The notes beneath the pieces were generated by a model. The model had not been told where the DNA came from, ran no database searches, and saw only the letters and a program-made list of their open reading frames with translations. A DNA stretch of 64,000 nt from positions 3,448,501 to 3,512,500 of the forward strand of contig NC_092580.1 in NCBI RefSeq assembly GCF_037975245.1, in the 5' to 3' direction. Position numbers and translations under genes: made by a program. The DNA comes from Apostichopus japonicus (Eukaryota > Echinodermata > Holothuroidea > Aspidochirotida > Stichopodidae). Shown one piece after another: positions 11,901-25,303 of this stretch (its first letter is position 1; each line of letters opens with the position of its first letter).

Positions 11901-14900
11901 TCTCTTTCCTATCTGGCATATATCCTAGTGACAGCATCTTACAACTAATTCTCAATCTATTTCACTCTTTCAATTTCTCTTTACCTATCTGGCATATATC
12001 CTAGTGACAGCTAATTCTCAATCTATTTCACTCTTTCAATTTCTCTTTACCTATCTGGCATGTATCCTAGTGACAGCTCCTTTCAAATAAATCTCACTCT
12101 ATTTCACTCTTTCAATTTCTCTTTACCTATCTAGCATATATCCTAATGACAGCTTCCTATAATTAATTATCAATCTATATCACTCTTTCTATTTCTCTTT
12201 CCTATCTGGCATATATCCTAGTGACAGCATCTTACAACTAATTCTCAATCTATTTCACTCTTTCAATTTCTTTTTACCTATCTGGCATATATCCTAATGA
12301 CATCATCTTACAACTAATTCTCACTCTATTTCACTCTTTCAATTTCTCTTTCCTATCTGGCATATATCCTAGTGACAGCATCTTACAACTAATTCTCAAT
12401 CTATTTCACTCTTTCAATTTCTTTTTACCTATCTGGCATATATCCTAGTGACAGCTCCTTACAACTAATTCTCATGCTCTCTTGTATTAATTTGATGTGC
12501 TTTTCATACGATTGAAACTCCCAAGCTACTATTTATTTATACTACAGGAATATACCAGTTGCTCGTCCCTGGAGAGTAGAAATTCCGAGGTCGTTAGGAG
12601 AGGTGGTGGTCAGTTGGAACCTTCCCATGCATCATTGGCTGAAAGCATGTGAGTGAATACATATTTTTTTCTTACCTTCTTTAAATGTTATTCCCTTTTT
12701 CATGTGTAATACAGCACATCTTAATCCAACAGGTTTCATTTCATTACTTTAACTAGTCAAGCTTTATGTTTAAATAATGAAGAAGAGGGTCTAACATGTG
12801 ATAAAAGTTGGTAAATTTTCAATTGCCACCTTGAACGTGATTTTTGATAAGAAGCATGCGAATTACAAACATTTTACAATCACCGGACGAACGGATTTAT
12901 ACTCACTCGCTATAAATTCACATCATATCATATCCGTTAAAGATCTAGAAAGATTTCATTCGTTTGAGCCTATTTCTATAGTGCTTGACATAACAAGGCT
13001 TTAGTGCATTACAACCAGAAAGTAAAACTATAAAATCTACTCCGTGGTTTACATTTAATACAGACAGTCGGTTTAAGAGTTTGCTTCAGTCATCATCTAC
13101 ATGCGCTTTACAGTGTATGACAGCGACTCAGCACTGTGTTTAAAAACAAGCTGTTGTGTCTTAACATTATACAACCCTGCAATGGAAGTTCTTTTATTTT
13201 CTTGTTTTGTACAAGTACTGTAATGAATTTGCTCGGTATGATATCTCTTGGATATAACCCTCCCGGGGCTTATTTGCAAATTGAAATATGCAAAGCCTAA
13301 GTCAGATTCACCTACTGGGAATGTTTGTTAGGTAAAGGCTAATAAAATATAATCTGTATATCGGTGGGATCAGCAAATGGTACACTTCAGGTTGGGCCTA
13401 TTTTCCAACACAACACCTCTTTTTACGAGAGATGTTCTGTGAATATTGCAGTTGTACGACTGGAGCGCATGCATGCGTTGTAGCCTATTGTAGGTCCAGT
13501 TTCTAGGTTCTAAATATTTGATAATCTCTCTATTTTCTTAATTACAGATGTATTCAAGATCAGTCGACCTCTCGGCCAGTTCCCTGCTGTTTTGCTGACA
13601 TTCATGGCCAGTGCAATGCTCCATGTAAGTTTACCGTCATCTCAGCAAATTTTTGTCGAAAAGAATAGAGTACATTCGATGTTTTTGTTATAAAGAAATA
13701 TGCTCTTCAACCAGGAAAAGAAAATTGAGAGATCACAAGTTACGTTTGCATAAGATAAAGTTTCTTGCTAGGAAGTTCTTAAACCATCAGCACAAACAAA
13801 AGGTACTATTAGTTTGTTTGTTTCATTAATGTCAACACTTAGTTAATGCATACACCAATTCCAAAGCAGTTGCACCATGGCTTAGCCTACCATTCAATTA
13901 GGAGTACAACCTTTCCACAACAGATGTAATATAGCATAGGCTACATTTACTTAACAGTAAACAACATTTCCATGAGAGGATGTACCACTGCCTAGCCTAA
14001 CCATATTTCATGACAGCTTGATATTACTACAGATTACACCATACGTTGTGTGATGAGACTAGTTCCAATGACACATTTCACTACACAAAAAAGTATTTAA
14101 CGCTTTTCACCTGATATTCAATGTGGTTTTCTTAGTATTAGTAGAACTAATTACCTTGATTAATGATATGCTGATGACCACATAACACTGAAATCAACCT
14201 AAACTTACAGACATCATTTTGCAACCCCTAAAATATTCAGATTTTGTTCCATTTCTATCCCAATGTACATATCCCTTATGTATTTTGATTTTCTTGCTAA
14301 TTTTTCAAAGTTTGCATTTTAATACATGTACTAAAAGTATTTTATGGACTGTTTTCTTCAACAGGGATTAAATTTTCAGCTGGCAGCTGTTTTAATATCT
14401 CTGGCATTTATCTCTTATATTGAGTTTGGTAAGTAATGAGTAATTTAGTATTACTGATTTTGTATCCTCTGAGAGAGCATTCATAAGGATACAAATAATG
14501 AAAATGGCTGAAATTCATTATAAAAATAAAAGTGTGTAAAAAAATGTATTGATGGCATTCTCTTCAATTGTGTCAAATTTGCACAGTAACTAAAATGGAT
14601 TCAAGTCAAAGTGCTCTTTGTGAAAATTATTTCAAAGTTCCTTTTTCCAGTAATCCTCTCCACCCCCCTCCCTCCTCCCCCCGCATGGGTTAACTCATGT
14701 CTTTATCTTCTGTTTCTTGTCGTTTAGGTCTAAGGAAAAAGTTGGCAGATGCATTTTCTGCCTGTATCTTAGCTCGGTCGTGCAAACCTGAATGTGTCCA
14801 CAATTACCGAACAGTAAGTACAAGAAAAACTCATCGTTTGAATTATTGACCAGCATTTTGAGGTTGAACAACCTCTCAAGGCCTATCATATGACAGTGGT

Positions 14901-16602
14901 GAAATCACTTTAAATGTTTATATTCATGATGGTGTTTGTCATGGAGATAAAACTGAGGCTTGATGTTATGACTAGACCAAAATCAGAAAAATTGCTGGTA
15001 ATAACTTGTTACAATGTTTGCATATAGCCATGCAATGTCTTTCCTGATGCTGTGGTGGGGTGTATGCAAGTTCTCTCCTAATTCAAGTAACACACGCTTC
15101 GACAACATGGGGTAGAAAGTTCAAAGGCTTGGTTCTGTCTCTATAAAAAAAAATTGTGGCCTATTAACATTGCAATATCTCCAAATATATGAATTTGCAT
15201 AATGATTTACAGTACATATCTACAAATGAGTCGATGACAATGGAATTGGGCATGAATGAGGCATTAAGCATGCCCGTATTGTGTCGCGATAACATCCTGT
15301 TACAGCAAAACAGTATGTTGCCCGAGTTAACATTTGAAAATAATTTAGGTAGTTTGAAGCTCAAAAGGGAAAGATTATTTAGAACTTCTAATCTTTAAAC
15401 TTAACTTATGAAGACAATACTGATGTCTTTTACGGTGGAAGATTAGTGTTTGATATTAAAAACAAAACAATGTGAGACTTGTTGAAATTTGGCATGCAGT
15501 TTGATGAAGAAAGAAAAGTAAATAAAAGGAAACAAAAGGAAATAAAAGGAAAGAACAGGAAAAGAAAATTTGGCTGTTGGTTCAAATTCTACTAGATTGC
15601 TTGAACCCTGTATTTTGTGTCGACCATGTTCGTTTAGCATTTTAAGTATTCCCGTTTTGCTTTATTTGTTATAGTTCCATCCGATAGTACTGTTAATGAA
15701 TCTGGTATTTGGACTGCTGACAATATTCCACCTTGCCTACCTTGGGGTTATGTTTGACACAGACTCCAGCCTACAAGAAGAGGTATGTTTTTTTTTTCTG
15801 TTATGTGAACTTTCAGCATTGTGTTTTTGAAATTTGGAAAACTCCAGCTCTCTCTTCCCATCTGTTGTAATTATGTCTTACTGAAAACATAATTCCATAA
15901 CATGACTAAAAAGTGATTCCTACCCTTCCACTCCCAAACCCCCTCTCCCTCCCCCCTCCCCTCCGGACCCTGGCCCGCTCCCAATCAGCTGGTGCTTGGA
16001 GGGTTTTGCAACAATTTGATAGTGAATTTTAGGAAACTCACACGTGGATGGATTTTTGTCTTTATAAAGTAATCCAAGGTTGTTGCTATTTACCTCTGAT
16101 AGTAAAAATTGTCCAGTCTAAACCAGTTGATATCTTAGAAAAGGTAAACATTTGTAAAGGACTTTGTTTGTATTTAAGTTATATAGTAAAAACAAGTGAA
16201 CTGTTGAATAGCTAGAAGATGTAATACAATCTCCCCTGTACTTTGTGTGTTTTGTAATAAATGTAGCGTAAAATTAAGAAGTACTATATTGCTATCATTA
16301 AGGATTCATTTAGAGGTGGAAATCAGCAAAGTGGGAGTTTACTCCAATGGAATCTATTAGTTGTCCATTCTGTGGCAACAAACTGAAAGTTTAATTTAAA
16401 AAAAGTACAATTTAAGAAAATTTGCCAGCAGCAGTTGGCAGCTGGAATATCGGATAATATAATCCAACAGAACTCCTTTTTTCTTCTTTTTTTGTCCCTA
16501 CAGGGTTACGACATGTCTCATACCCTCAACAAGTGGTCTGAACTAGACTATGCAAGCCACTATGTTGCCCTGGTTACATTTCTATGTTATTGGTTAATAT
16601 GA
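5948..16602 (+). CDS. PORCN: Porcupine, membrane-bound O-acyltransferase (protein-serine O-palmitoleoyltransferase)
   Basis: Porcupine attaches palmitoleate to a conserved serine of Wnt proteins in the ER, a step needed for Wnt secretion and Frizzled binding. Twelve coding exons join in frame to 498 codons: 5948-6251, 6835-7033, 8548-8591, 10070-10251, 10574-10680, 11202-11327, 12548-12648, 13548-13624, 14365-14428, 14728-14813, 15675-15782, 16504-16602. All introns are GT-AG. Family landmarks include WHKVRG, GFDLDTG, FGPW, SWNLPM with the catalytic-type Asn345, LHG with His380 (spacing 35, as human N306/H341), IFHLAYLG and a C-terminal KWSELDYASH. Several hydrophobic segments fit a polytopic MBOAT protein. 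The start codon follows an acceptor at 5906, so an upstream untranslated exon is likely. Unlike the human protein (461 residues), about 80 acidic, tyrosine-rich residues precede the first membrane segment. A possible AATAAA is at 18758. Identity is very secure; exon ends are read by eye. Confidence 0.95.
8842..9138. repeat. Tandem duplication, two ~147-bp copies, in PORCN intron 3
   Basis: Copy 1 starts GGCGATGAATGTTTATCAAG at 8842 and copy 2 starts at 8989. Both contain a G-run, GTGGAAGGAGAGTGATGG and GTCAACACTGTCATGTGATG. They differ mainly in the length and pattern of the G-rich tract, which suggests a recent duplication with G-tract slippage. Confidence 0.85.
11346..12478. repeat. 75-bp minisatellite, about 15 copies, in PORCN intron 6
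   Basis: The unit runs roughly CTATTTCACTCTTTCAATTT, then CTCTTTACCTATCTGGCATA, then TATCCTAGTGACAGC and ACAACTAATTCTCAAT. The spacing is about 75 bases from 11350 to near 12478, with some shorter copies. Variants such as CCTAATGACATC and CATACATCC recur in several copies, pointing to block-wise amplification. The array begins about 20 bases after the donor at 11328 and ends about 70 bases before the next exon, so it fills almost the whole intron. Confidence 0.92.
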
Positions 16603-19600
16603 TAACAAAAGAAGGAAAAAACGTACACATTTGATACTAAAAACAGCATTGAACAAGCAAGGTGACATATACCGTTCTAGACACATGCTGCAGTATTAAT
16701 ATCTGTGGGATGGCTTTTATCTCATGAAACCAAGGTTAGTGGATGGTACCAGCCAGAGATGATATTCCTGAGAAGGGGAAAACACAGCTATAAAGTTTAC
16801 CAGATAGGAAAATGTCAGCAACAAGTTAGCTTTTACAGATGCATGACCAATCGCGAGGTATTTCGGGAAGATTTACCGATCCTTTTTGCAAATGCAGTAG
16901 GGTGGTGGTTAAAGTAGAGTGGTTTACTTTACACTGAACCGTGCAGCACCGGCTTGGGATCTGTATCATGCCATTTGGTTTGTGTGGTTTTGTTGGTAGA
17001 TTTGCAGGTTTATGAAAGGAAAAAAGGATTAAGTTTTGTAAAGGTGGTTTGAAAGGCTTCAAAAATGGTGCTGTGCAATATGATGGTTCTTTCTCCAATG
17101 AATACTCACTGCCTTAATATACTGCCTTTTAGCATGCAGTACTAAATTAATCTATTTTGGACCTTACTTTTTTTGGGCCAGTTTTCTATTCATATTATTG
17201 GTGCGACGTAACACTCTCACAAACAGGGAGTAAAGAACAGAGTTGTAGTGAGTTTCTTCTTGGGAAGTTACTTTAATACTCATTGGCCAACTCAACGTTT
17301 ATTTGCATATTCAGTCGTAATTGTACTCACCCCTCGTGGATTCTTACTCCTACTCGAGGCATTTTGGAAATCTAGTAGATATACAGCACTAAGTGCAAGG
17401 CGGTTAAGTACTCATCCTCATAGTGTACAGTATTGTATCCATACTCATACCAATGGTACTCATACTCAATGCTGTTGTACTCACACTAAGATTGTACTCA
17501 ATGCCGTTGTACTCATATTTACAAGACCGGAGAAGAGCTACAGACAGTTAGACATATGGTTGGATTCAACACAAATCAAGGAAGGGATGGGGTTGGATTT
17601 GACTGTTGGTGGGAGTGAAAATGGCTGAATATTCAAGCAGATATTTGAAGCAAAAAGATTACGACTGATTTAAGACAGATTTAAGACAGATCCCTCTTTT
17701 AGTCTATGAGAGAAGTACTTGGATATGGTAACTTACCTAGTCCTGTGTGTCAGTTTAAACATTACCTCCATTGTTTAATATTTGTTGTTTTTTATTTTTC
17801 TATCAATACAGGGTCTTAATGTTACATTTTGTGAAGTTTGCACAGTTTTACTGATTGTACATTTGGCAAATTGCATATTCATTTGTTTTGAAATAATGGT
17901 AAGGATTATGGGAGTATTCTTACTTGTTCAACAACATGGTATTTTAATATACATAATATACGTAACTGACTCATGAATATGCATTGAATATACAGATGTG
18001 TAAATTGAAAAAGTTTAGCTATATTGTTCATTTTGCGACTACGATGACAAATATAATGGGGTGGTGGGGTTGCTGATACAAAGTACAAAAAGGGGTGGAG
18101 GGGGAGGGGTTGCTGATACAAAAGTAAAAGAAGGGAGGGAACAAGAAAATGTTGAAAGAATACTGTCATAGAATTAAAGCAAGTATTGCCAGGCCAATAG
18201 TTTAATTGGTTCTAGTGAGTTTGGTGGTTAATAGGTTTAGGGTCTGATGTTTAAAGTAGGAGGGTCTGACAATTCATCTTTATTAAAGTTAAACATATCA
18301 TGAGAACAGCATAGTAGCTTGTCATGGGGTAGAATTGAATTATCTTATTTATTTTACATACAATTTCAAGTGTCTTAGTAAAGCAGATTTCACAAATTTA
18401 AGAAAGTCAGTTCGGACCAAAATCCCACAGGCCAAAATAATTGCATCTTTAATAGGGATTGCAAATAGTCTTCCAGATAGAGAAAAGTCCTCTTTCATTG
18501 ATATTATCTTTATTAAATATTTGTATTGAACTTATAAACATATTTCAGTATCTTTTTATCATTTGCACCACTAGCACAGGATATTTATCGTTCTTGCAGT
18601 GCATTACAACTGGCATTAAACTAAATTATATCTTTATGTGAAACTAAAGGCACCGAAAGATTTTTTAATTGATTGAATATTCTTTTAAACATATAAACAG
18701 TTCACACACCATTAGACAAAACAAACCAACTGAAATAGCTTAACATCATGTAGGTTGAATAAACATAACTCTTTTAATGGGAAGGAAGTTGTCCAATGTT
18801 TGTATTATATCGATAAATAGTGTCATAGTAACAATATCAAACCATGTTTGTTTGTTTATCCTCCTCAGATGTGTTACTATAAAGTTTACGTTAGGACTTA
18901 TCAACTCAATATGTTAGCTCAGAGTAGTGGTTCATAATATTGTTTTATGTGGAGTTTTAATTATTTAATAATTGTTTGAATTAAGAATTGATTATATCTT
19001 ACCTCTCAAGTTGGTATGTCTGGGTTTCCGGTTTACTAGATATTTAACGTTCTTTAGATTGATCTTGTGTTTCAGAATTACCCTGTCATTTCTTACAGCA
19101 AGAACTTTGTACTTAACATTTATCTTTCGTTATTTACTTTTCGTTAAAATTTATTTTCTGAAGTCTTTGCGTTATTAATGCTTCAATGTAATGGGTATTC
19201 TTGTCTGCCTGCCAAATTGATTTAATAGACAAATTATTATTTTTTTGAATGCTTACACCATGTTATCAGATTGTGAATGTTTCTCTAAAATTTAATATAT
19301 TTCATAATAATGTAGATTGATGAGAGGATAGAGATTTAGGCATATGGGTTGAGGGGAGTGCAATGGGGGGGGGGAATCGTTGGAGAGGGGAGGGGGTGAG
19401 ATGCTGTAAATAAAATTGATGGGCTTTATTCCAGGGCTTTATTTTGTCAAATTGATATTATCAACCAATTGTGCCTTTTCTGGTTCTTCAGCATTTTCTA
19501 AATTTTTGCAGCATGTCTTTTGCATCCACACTTTATTATGTGGAAATTGCATTGGTGTGGAATTTGTCATTAGTGTCCACACTTTTATCATGGTCATGGG

Positions 19601-22600
19601 TAACAAATTCTAAACAAATTCTTAACAAATTGTATTTAATATGCTGTAATGCCATGGTCACTCCCATCAAATCTGCAATGGACACATTTACACAGTCGGT
19701 GTTGCTTTTCTGCACCTATCTAGTCTATTTGATTTTCAAAGTTTTCATAGTGTCTTTGAATAATTTTGGAAGGTCAGTAGTATCCTCAGGAAGGTAAAAT
19801 ACTTCTTTTTTTTTCTTCTTTTATTAAGCCTGCTCAAATTTGTGGGCAATGCTGAGCGTTAAAGAACAAAATTGAGTTATAGATCAATGTGGACACACTG
19901 AAACAGATAGAAACGACTGATGCTATGTAAGCAAATTTATTGGCAGTGTCAAACTTACAGTTTCAGGTAAATCTTACAGCAGTGAGATATTTACTGTCCG
20001 TGACATTTTTTTGGTATTAATATCATTCACCTGCAAAGAATCCAGTCAGGAGTTTTAATAGTGTTTAATTAAAATAAATTAAAGTAAAATTGATCTAGTC
20101 ATTGCTATCAAAATTTTAGTACCAAGTGATTAAAATCGTAATTGTGCCAAAATCAAAGCAAAACTCAAACTGTAAAATCGTTACTGTCTTCAAAAGACAG
20201 TGAAACTTTTAAGCTAAGCCTTTTGCTCTGCAACCTTCATACAGTAAGACCACTGCAACCCTTATGTTTAAAACCTTACTATTAGTTCCTCTCCAAATGG
20301 CAAACAATTTTGGAAAAATGTTCTAGCCAAGAAAACAGATATCACTTTCATCATCAGGAAAGAATTGGGAAACAAGTTGGTCTCTCACCCCAATCTCTGT
20401 AAGGTAGCATACTCCTACTAAAAGCCCCATTGACTCACTTGCTAAATCACAACAGTAATGTGGTTTCTAAGTCTAGATTTAAGTCCTCACTAGCTCAACG
20501 CTACCCATCACTGGATAGCTGACAAGTTGGCCATTCGTGGCAACATCAATTTTCCATACCATGACAGTGCAAATTTTTGGCTATGAGAGCCTAAACTTTT
20601 TGTCACTTGTAAACAAACCTCTTTACTCTGTAGTAAACAATTTTCGTACACTGCTCCTGGGAGGCCTAAAATGGTCTACAAATTGCCTCAATTAACCCAA
20701 TTTATGTACCACTTGTACTTCCATTCATGCTCTACAATATCCACACACAAAAAAACTCAGATCCTGATTGATAACATATCAAAAAAGATATTCACCTGCT
20801 GCTTTTTGGCACTTTTCCTGGATTGATATAGACTCTAATAGGAGTATGCCACCTGTAATAGGAAAGGGAGAGGGGTGTGGGAGTTAGAGGGAAAGGGGCA
20901 TGATATAACTGAGATTTGAAAATCAACCTAGTCTTTAATCAAGTTCTTCCAGAAACATTCAAAATTGTCAGCCTGTCAAGGTTTGCAGTCTTGAATAATT
21001 TGTGCAGCTAAATGTTACAATAAAACACAGTCTCATGTTTTGTGTTATAAGTTTTGAAAGAATAATGTAATGCAAAATCCCACCGAGGTAATAAAAAAAC
21101 GAAGAAGAGGAAAGAGAAAAGGTGTTGCAAGTTAGTTTAAAACACAAGTTTGAATGATGCAAATTTTGGGAGCCTCGTAAGAATTGCAGGTGTCATCATA
21201 GGCAAGGCATCTTAGTAGGCATATGTCAACAATATTACTAATTTTATAGAATTTATTTTTCAATATCAAAATATGAGATCTAATTTTGAGTTGATCTGTA
21301 TTAAAATCTCACGATTTCCTGTGCCTATTTCATGGCTCACAGCATTCTTGTTTACCTTCTTAAAATTTTTTTTTTTTTTTTTGGATACAATTTTGTTTAT
21401 TGTTTTTGTGGGAGACGGTTTCGTAATGTGTTCATTTCATTTCTTACATTGGAGGAGGTTGGTTATTAATTTTTACAGGTTTCAGGAAGAAAAAAGTTAG
21501 AATTTTTCAACAAAACAAATGTTATGTAGCAAAATGATTGTTCATTCCTTAATCACCCTGATAATTTTCATATTCAAAAACGAAAAGTTTGAAAATTTGT
21601 AACATGAGATTGGACTACTAAATAGGGCATCACAGTGCTGTGCTGTCATCAGTGGTTTGGAATTTTCAGTCGTACTGGCAAACCAATAGAGATGCCACTA
21701 AACACTTGAAGAAGAAAAACCTAAAATGGGTGGGGGAGAGGGGGGTTGTAAATGGGGGGAGGGTGATGTATCAGAGTGACCTGCACTGTCCAGAAAGAGA
21801 TGGGCAGGGGTGCAACAACTTTCTTGTTACATTGTCCAGCGAAACAGTGTTTCCCCTTTAGTGTAAAGCTGGAGGGCGTTTAGATGCAAAATGGTGCTAT
21901 ATTTTGCAACTTTTGAAGAAATGTTGACAAATCTTCAACTGCTAAGGTTGTACCACCTATATACATGTTACACATTTATATACTATTAAACTATGACATT
22001 TTTTATAAATTCTGTCTGCCAGCAGGGGGAGGGGCTAAAACTAATAGTAGGTTTCTCGTATGAAGCCAACATGCAACTGAAAATTGGCAGAATCTCGATC
22101 AGTCAGAGATTCTTAAAGCACACACAAACAGCCCGACGACTATCCACGATATTCCACATCATGAAGGCTGAATTGAGCCAGGTCGTGATTATTCTGGCAG
22201 TGTTCGTGGTGCGCGAGGTGCTTTATGTTTTGAATTCGAATGGAAATAAAAATGAAATCTGAGACAATAAAGCTGAAAGAGAAATGGCAAAATAATAAGC
22301 AATGCAATGAGTACAATAAAACTGTTATATTTCAAAATTTGGCTTTTGTAACTTTGTGTCATTTTTTCATCTCTCAAATAAGCATAAAGATGTAAAAATT
22401 CTCTTCATTGTGACCTAACAAATATTACATCATAGTTTATTTATTTAGCCGTAACTCGTTCATGATGATATCCACAATATGTTTATGATCATATTCTTTA
22501 CATATTTGCAAGTATGAAAACATAGTTTTCAATCATCTCTAGTGAAAGTCACAGTTAAAAAAACTTGTTAGATGTATAAAAAAAGTTTTAAAGCTGATTA

Positions 22601-22654
22601 ACTTATTGCCTTCTAAAATATGCTAGAAAGTCACTTATTGTCAAATTAAAAGAA

Positions 22655-22935
22655 GGAATTTTCCATGTTGGGACAGATCAAGTATGAACATGGAAAGAGA
22701 TTTTGTGAGGTTATTAACAAATTTCCATGTTGGGACAAAACATATGTCAGATTTTAGACTTCATTGTCTAGAAATTAACTCTGAAAGGACTTTTGGAGGC
22801 TTTTAGCAGAATTTACGCTACATTTTGTAGGCGGTATGGCCTTAAAGAACCAGGGCATAGTTTCTGCAAGATATGATTACAACTAAACATTCTGGTCAGA
22901 TCAAGTATAAACATGGAAAGAGATTTTTTTGAACA
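22655..22935. repeat. Short interspersed direct repeats
   Basis: TTTCCATGTTGGGACA occurs near 22660 and 22722. CAGATCAAGTATRAACATGG followed by AAAGAGATTTT occurs near 22675 and 22897. These look like decayed tandem copies of a unit of unclear length. Confidence 0.5.
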
Positions 22936-23097
22936 GATTCAAGAAAAACAATTATGAAAAAGTCCATATTTCCTTTTAACTTTCCTAATTGTAAATGAAA
23001 TTGAATTACAAAATTTTCCATAGTGATTGAGCAGCTTGTTTTAGAATTAAAACCTGCTTGGAATACTTTCGGTCCTCAGATTAATGCCCCTTGAATA

Positions 23098-23300
23098 GTC
23101 TTGAATTATTTGGAATATTTATATATTATATTATTTATAATATTATATATATGTATTATTATAATATTATATAATATATATAATAATAATATATACATAT
23201 ATATTATATATGATACTACATGTATTATAATATACAGTATTCTTATATTATTTGGAATATAGGAATAGATTTGAATTATTTGGAATAAAAATTAATAATA
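23098..23300. repeat. A+T-only palindromic block flanked by GAATTATTTGGAAT words
   Basis: About 130 bases are almost purely A and T, rich in TATTATAATA palindromes, and could extrude as cruciforms. The block is bordered by copies of the word TTGAATTATTTGGAAT (near 23102 and 23270) and a variant TATATTATTTGGAAT (near 23246), so it may be an expanded or inserted unit. Confidence 0.6.
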
Positions 23301-24744
23301 TTGTTTCATAATTATACAATTACAAATCAATCCAAAAACAAATAAAATAGATTGCTTTCACTACAATGAAGACAATACAAATTGTCCTTATATATAATTA
23401 TTTTTCAGTAGCCAAGGGCTATCTCATGCAAAACTTAATACAATCAACCTTAAAGGCAAGCAAGCTAGCTGTTCGAAGGGCACCTATTTAAGAGGCACAG
23501 TTGAATGCCCTTTCGTTATTATTTTCACTTCTTTTTGCAAATATATATTTATAAGATCTTATTATATATATAACTGTATCTCTCTTAGTTAAGTGTTTGA
23601 TACTGTGTTAAGAATTGGCAAAGAACCAACACATAAATGTCTGTTAAAAAATTGTGCGTGAATGATCAGTGTGACTCACAGTATTAAAAATAATGGTTAA
23701 AACCTTGTTTGTTTAGTCTAGACCCTCCGCTGACCGGCTTAGTATTATCTCGGCCAATTGGCCTTCCTGATTTCATGGTCAATTCAGCAATACCCAGAGA
23801 TTAATCTACCCAATCGTGTCCTGAAAATCTTACTATATGACCCCCCTGATTACAATAGAACTAAAAGGTGGTGAAATCTTTACAAGAGGTTAAACAAATA
23901 CCTACAAAACCTAGAATGATTATTATTTTCTTGGAAAAGGCTGTAATGACCTAATCGACCTTTTAAAGTGCAGAGAAATATCGAGGTCAAAATAAGGATA
24001 AGGAAGTATTCCCCCCACATCCTCCCCTCCCTCCCCCCTGATTCTAGACGTTTGATGCAACTTGTCACATATTTTCCTTTCATTACTGGACGTATTTCTA
24101 CATTTACCTCATGTAAAGAGATGTTTTAGAATATGTTTAATGTACAGGAAGGCTCGTTTAAGTGCACATTTCTATCATCACGATGTCAGCTCCACTATTA
24201 ATTAAGGCCGAAAAATTGACAATTACATTGTCTTCTAAATTCTTGTAACTCTGAGCAAAAGCATTCCTGTTTTACTCTTTTTTTTAAGTACAGGAATTCA
24301 AAGTATGAAATTCAATACACATTTATCTTGAAAACAATTTCTGATGCATTTTTAATAGGTCATTTGAGATCATAAAAATGTTATTAATCACCTATTGATT
24401 TCAATATTGGTGATGCTTCCCAGCAGCCTGTTAAATATATTTTGGAATGTGATACAGTGTACTTCACATATCTGTAACCAATATAATACAGAGAGGGGAC
24501 ACTTAATAAGTTGTGCATCAAAATTTAATGACAGGAAAAAAGTAAAATTGAGTAAATGTAAAATACGAGGCAGTCCCTCAGCTGATACAAAATATATCAG
24601 AAAAGTGCACTCAATATATTTTGGATCATAATACTGACAATATCACACTCATCTCATTACTTTAATGTGGAAATTCTTTTCTGCTCTTTTTTAAAATGAA
24701 AAATGACTTGGCTTTACCTTTCATGATGTGACTAATATATAAAG

Positions 24745-24843
24745 TGAAGGATTTTTTTTATCAAGTTATTTCTCAAATATTGAAAAAAAAATAAACAGGA
24801 TTTTTTTTTCAAGTTATTCTCAAATATTGAAAAAAAAAAAAGG
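24745..24843. repeat. Tandem duplication of a T-run/A-run unit
   Basis: Two adjacent copies read GGATTTTTTTT, then (AT)CAAGTTATTTCTCAAATA, then TTGAAAAAAAA. Each copy can fold on itself through its T-run and A-run. Confidence 0.7.
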
Positions 24844-25012
24844 AGGTGAGTAATATGGAATTTTCAAGGCAGTCTAAAGCCAATAACAAAATGTATTAAA
24901 GGTGCATATACAATTTATTTTACAAAGTAATCCTGAGATGATAATATCATTTTGATGATTGTCAGTTTGACATTTTTTCCAATCCTTATATAAAAGAGAG
25001 AATGCTGTATAT

Positions 25013-25018
25013 TTTATT
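25013..25018 (-). terminator. Candidate ACOX1 polyadenylation signal AATAAA
   Basis: The plus strand reads TTTATT, giving AATAAA on the ACOX1 strand about 290 bases beyond the stop codon. Such hexamers are common by chance in A+T-rich DNA and others lie nearby. Confidence 0.35.
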
Positions 25019-25303
25019 AAATTTAATACTTACTGAGCTGTTTCGGATATAAAACATAAACAGAGGTGATTAAAAATAAAATGCAGGAGGCAGTCCAAAG
25101 CTGATTAAAAAAATATATATTGATTACAATCTGATATTTTTAAATTAATACTTGAGTAATTGAGTTATTGATTAAAAAAATATATATATTCCTAATACAC
25201 TCAGTGAATACATATTTCAATTTTGAAGATTTGTTTTGAAGGCACGATGGTCCTTTTTTTTCTTTTAAATACCTCAAGGAGAAAGACTTCAGCAGGAAAT
25301 CAA

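Larger units (their letters stand above)
16603..25303. other. Convergent spacer between PORCN and ACOX1
   Basis: No coding exon is supported in these 8.7 kb. The left part probably includes the PORCN 3' untranslated region. Seen here are a cluster of GTACTCA words (17310-17515), G-rich runs near 18060-18110 and 19365-19395, repeated CATGGAAAGAGATTTT and TTCCATGTTGGGACA words at 22660-22930, and the A+T block described separately. Open frames of 60 to 126 codons here show no conserved motif. Confidence 0.5.

Noticed and set aside
11346-12478. Regularly spaced repeats that might suggest a CRISPR-like array
   Set aside because: Units are contiguous with no unique spacers and lie in an intron of an animal gene; this is a minisatellite.
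17248-17628. A 126-codon open frame on the plus strand after PORCN
   Set aside because: No conserved motif, runs through the GTACTCA word cluster, and has no splice or promoter context; probably chance or 3' untranslated sequence.
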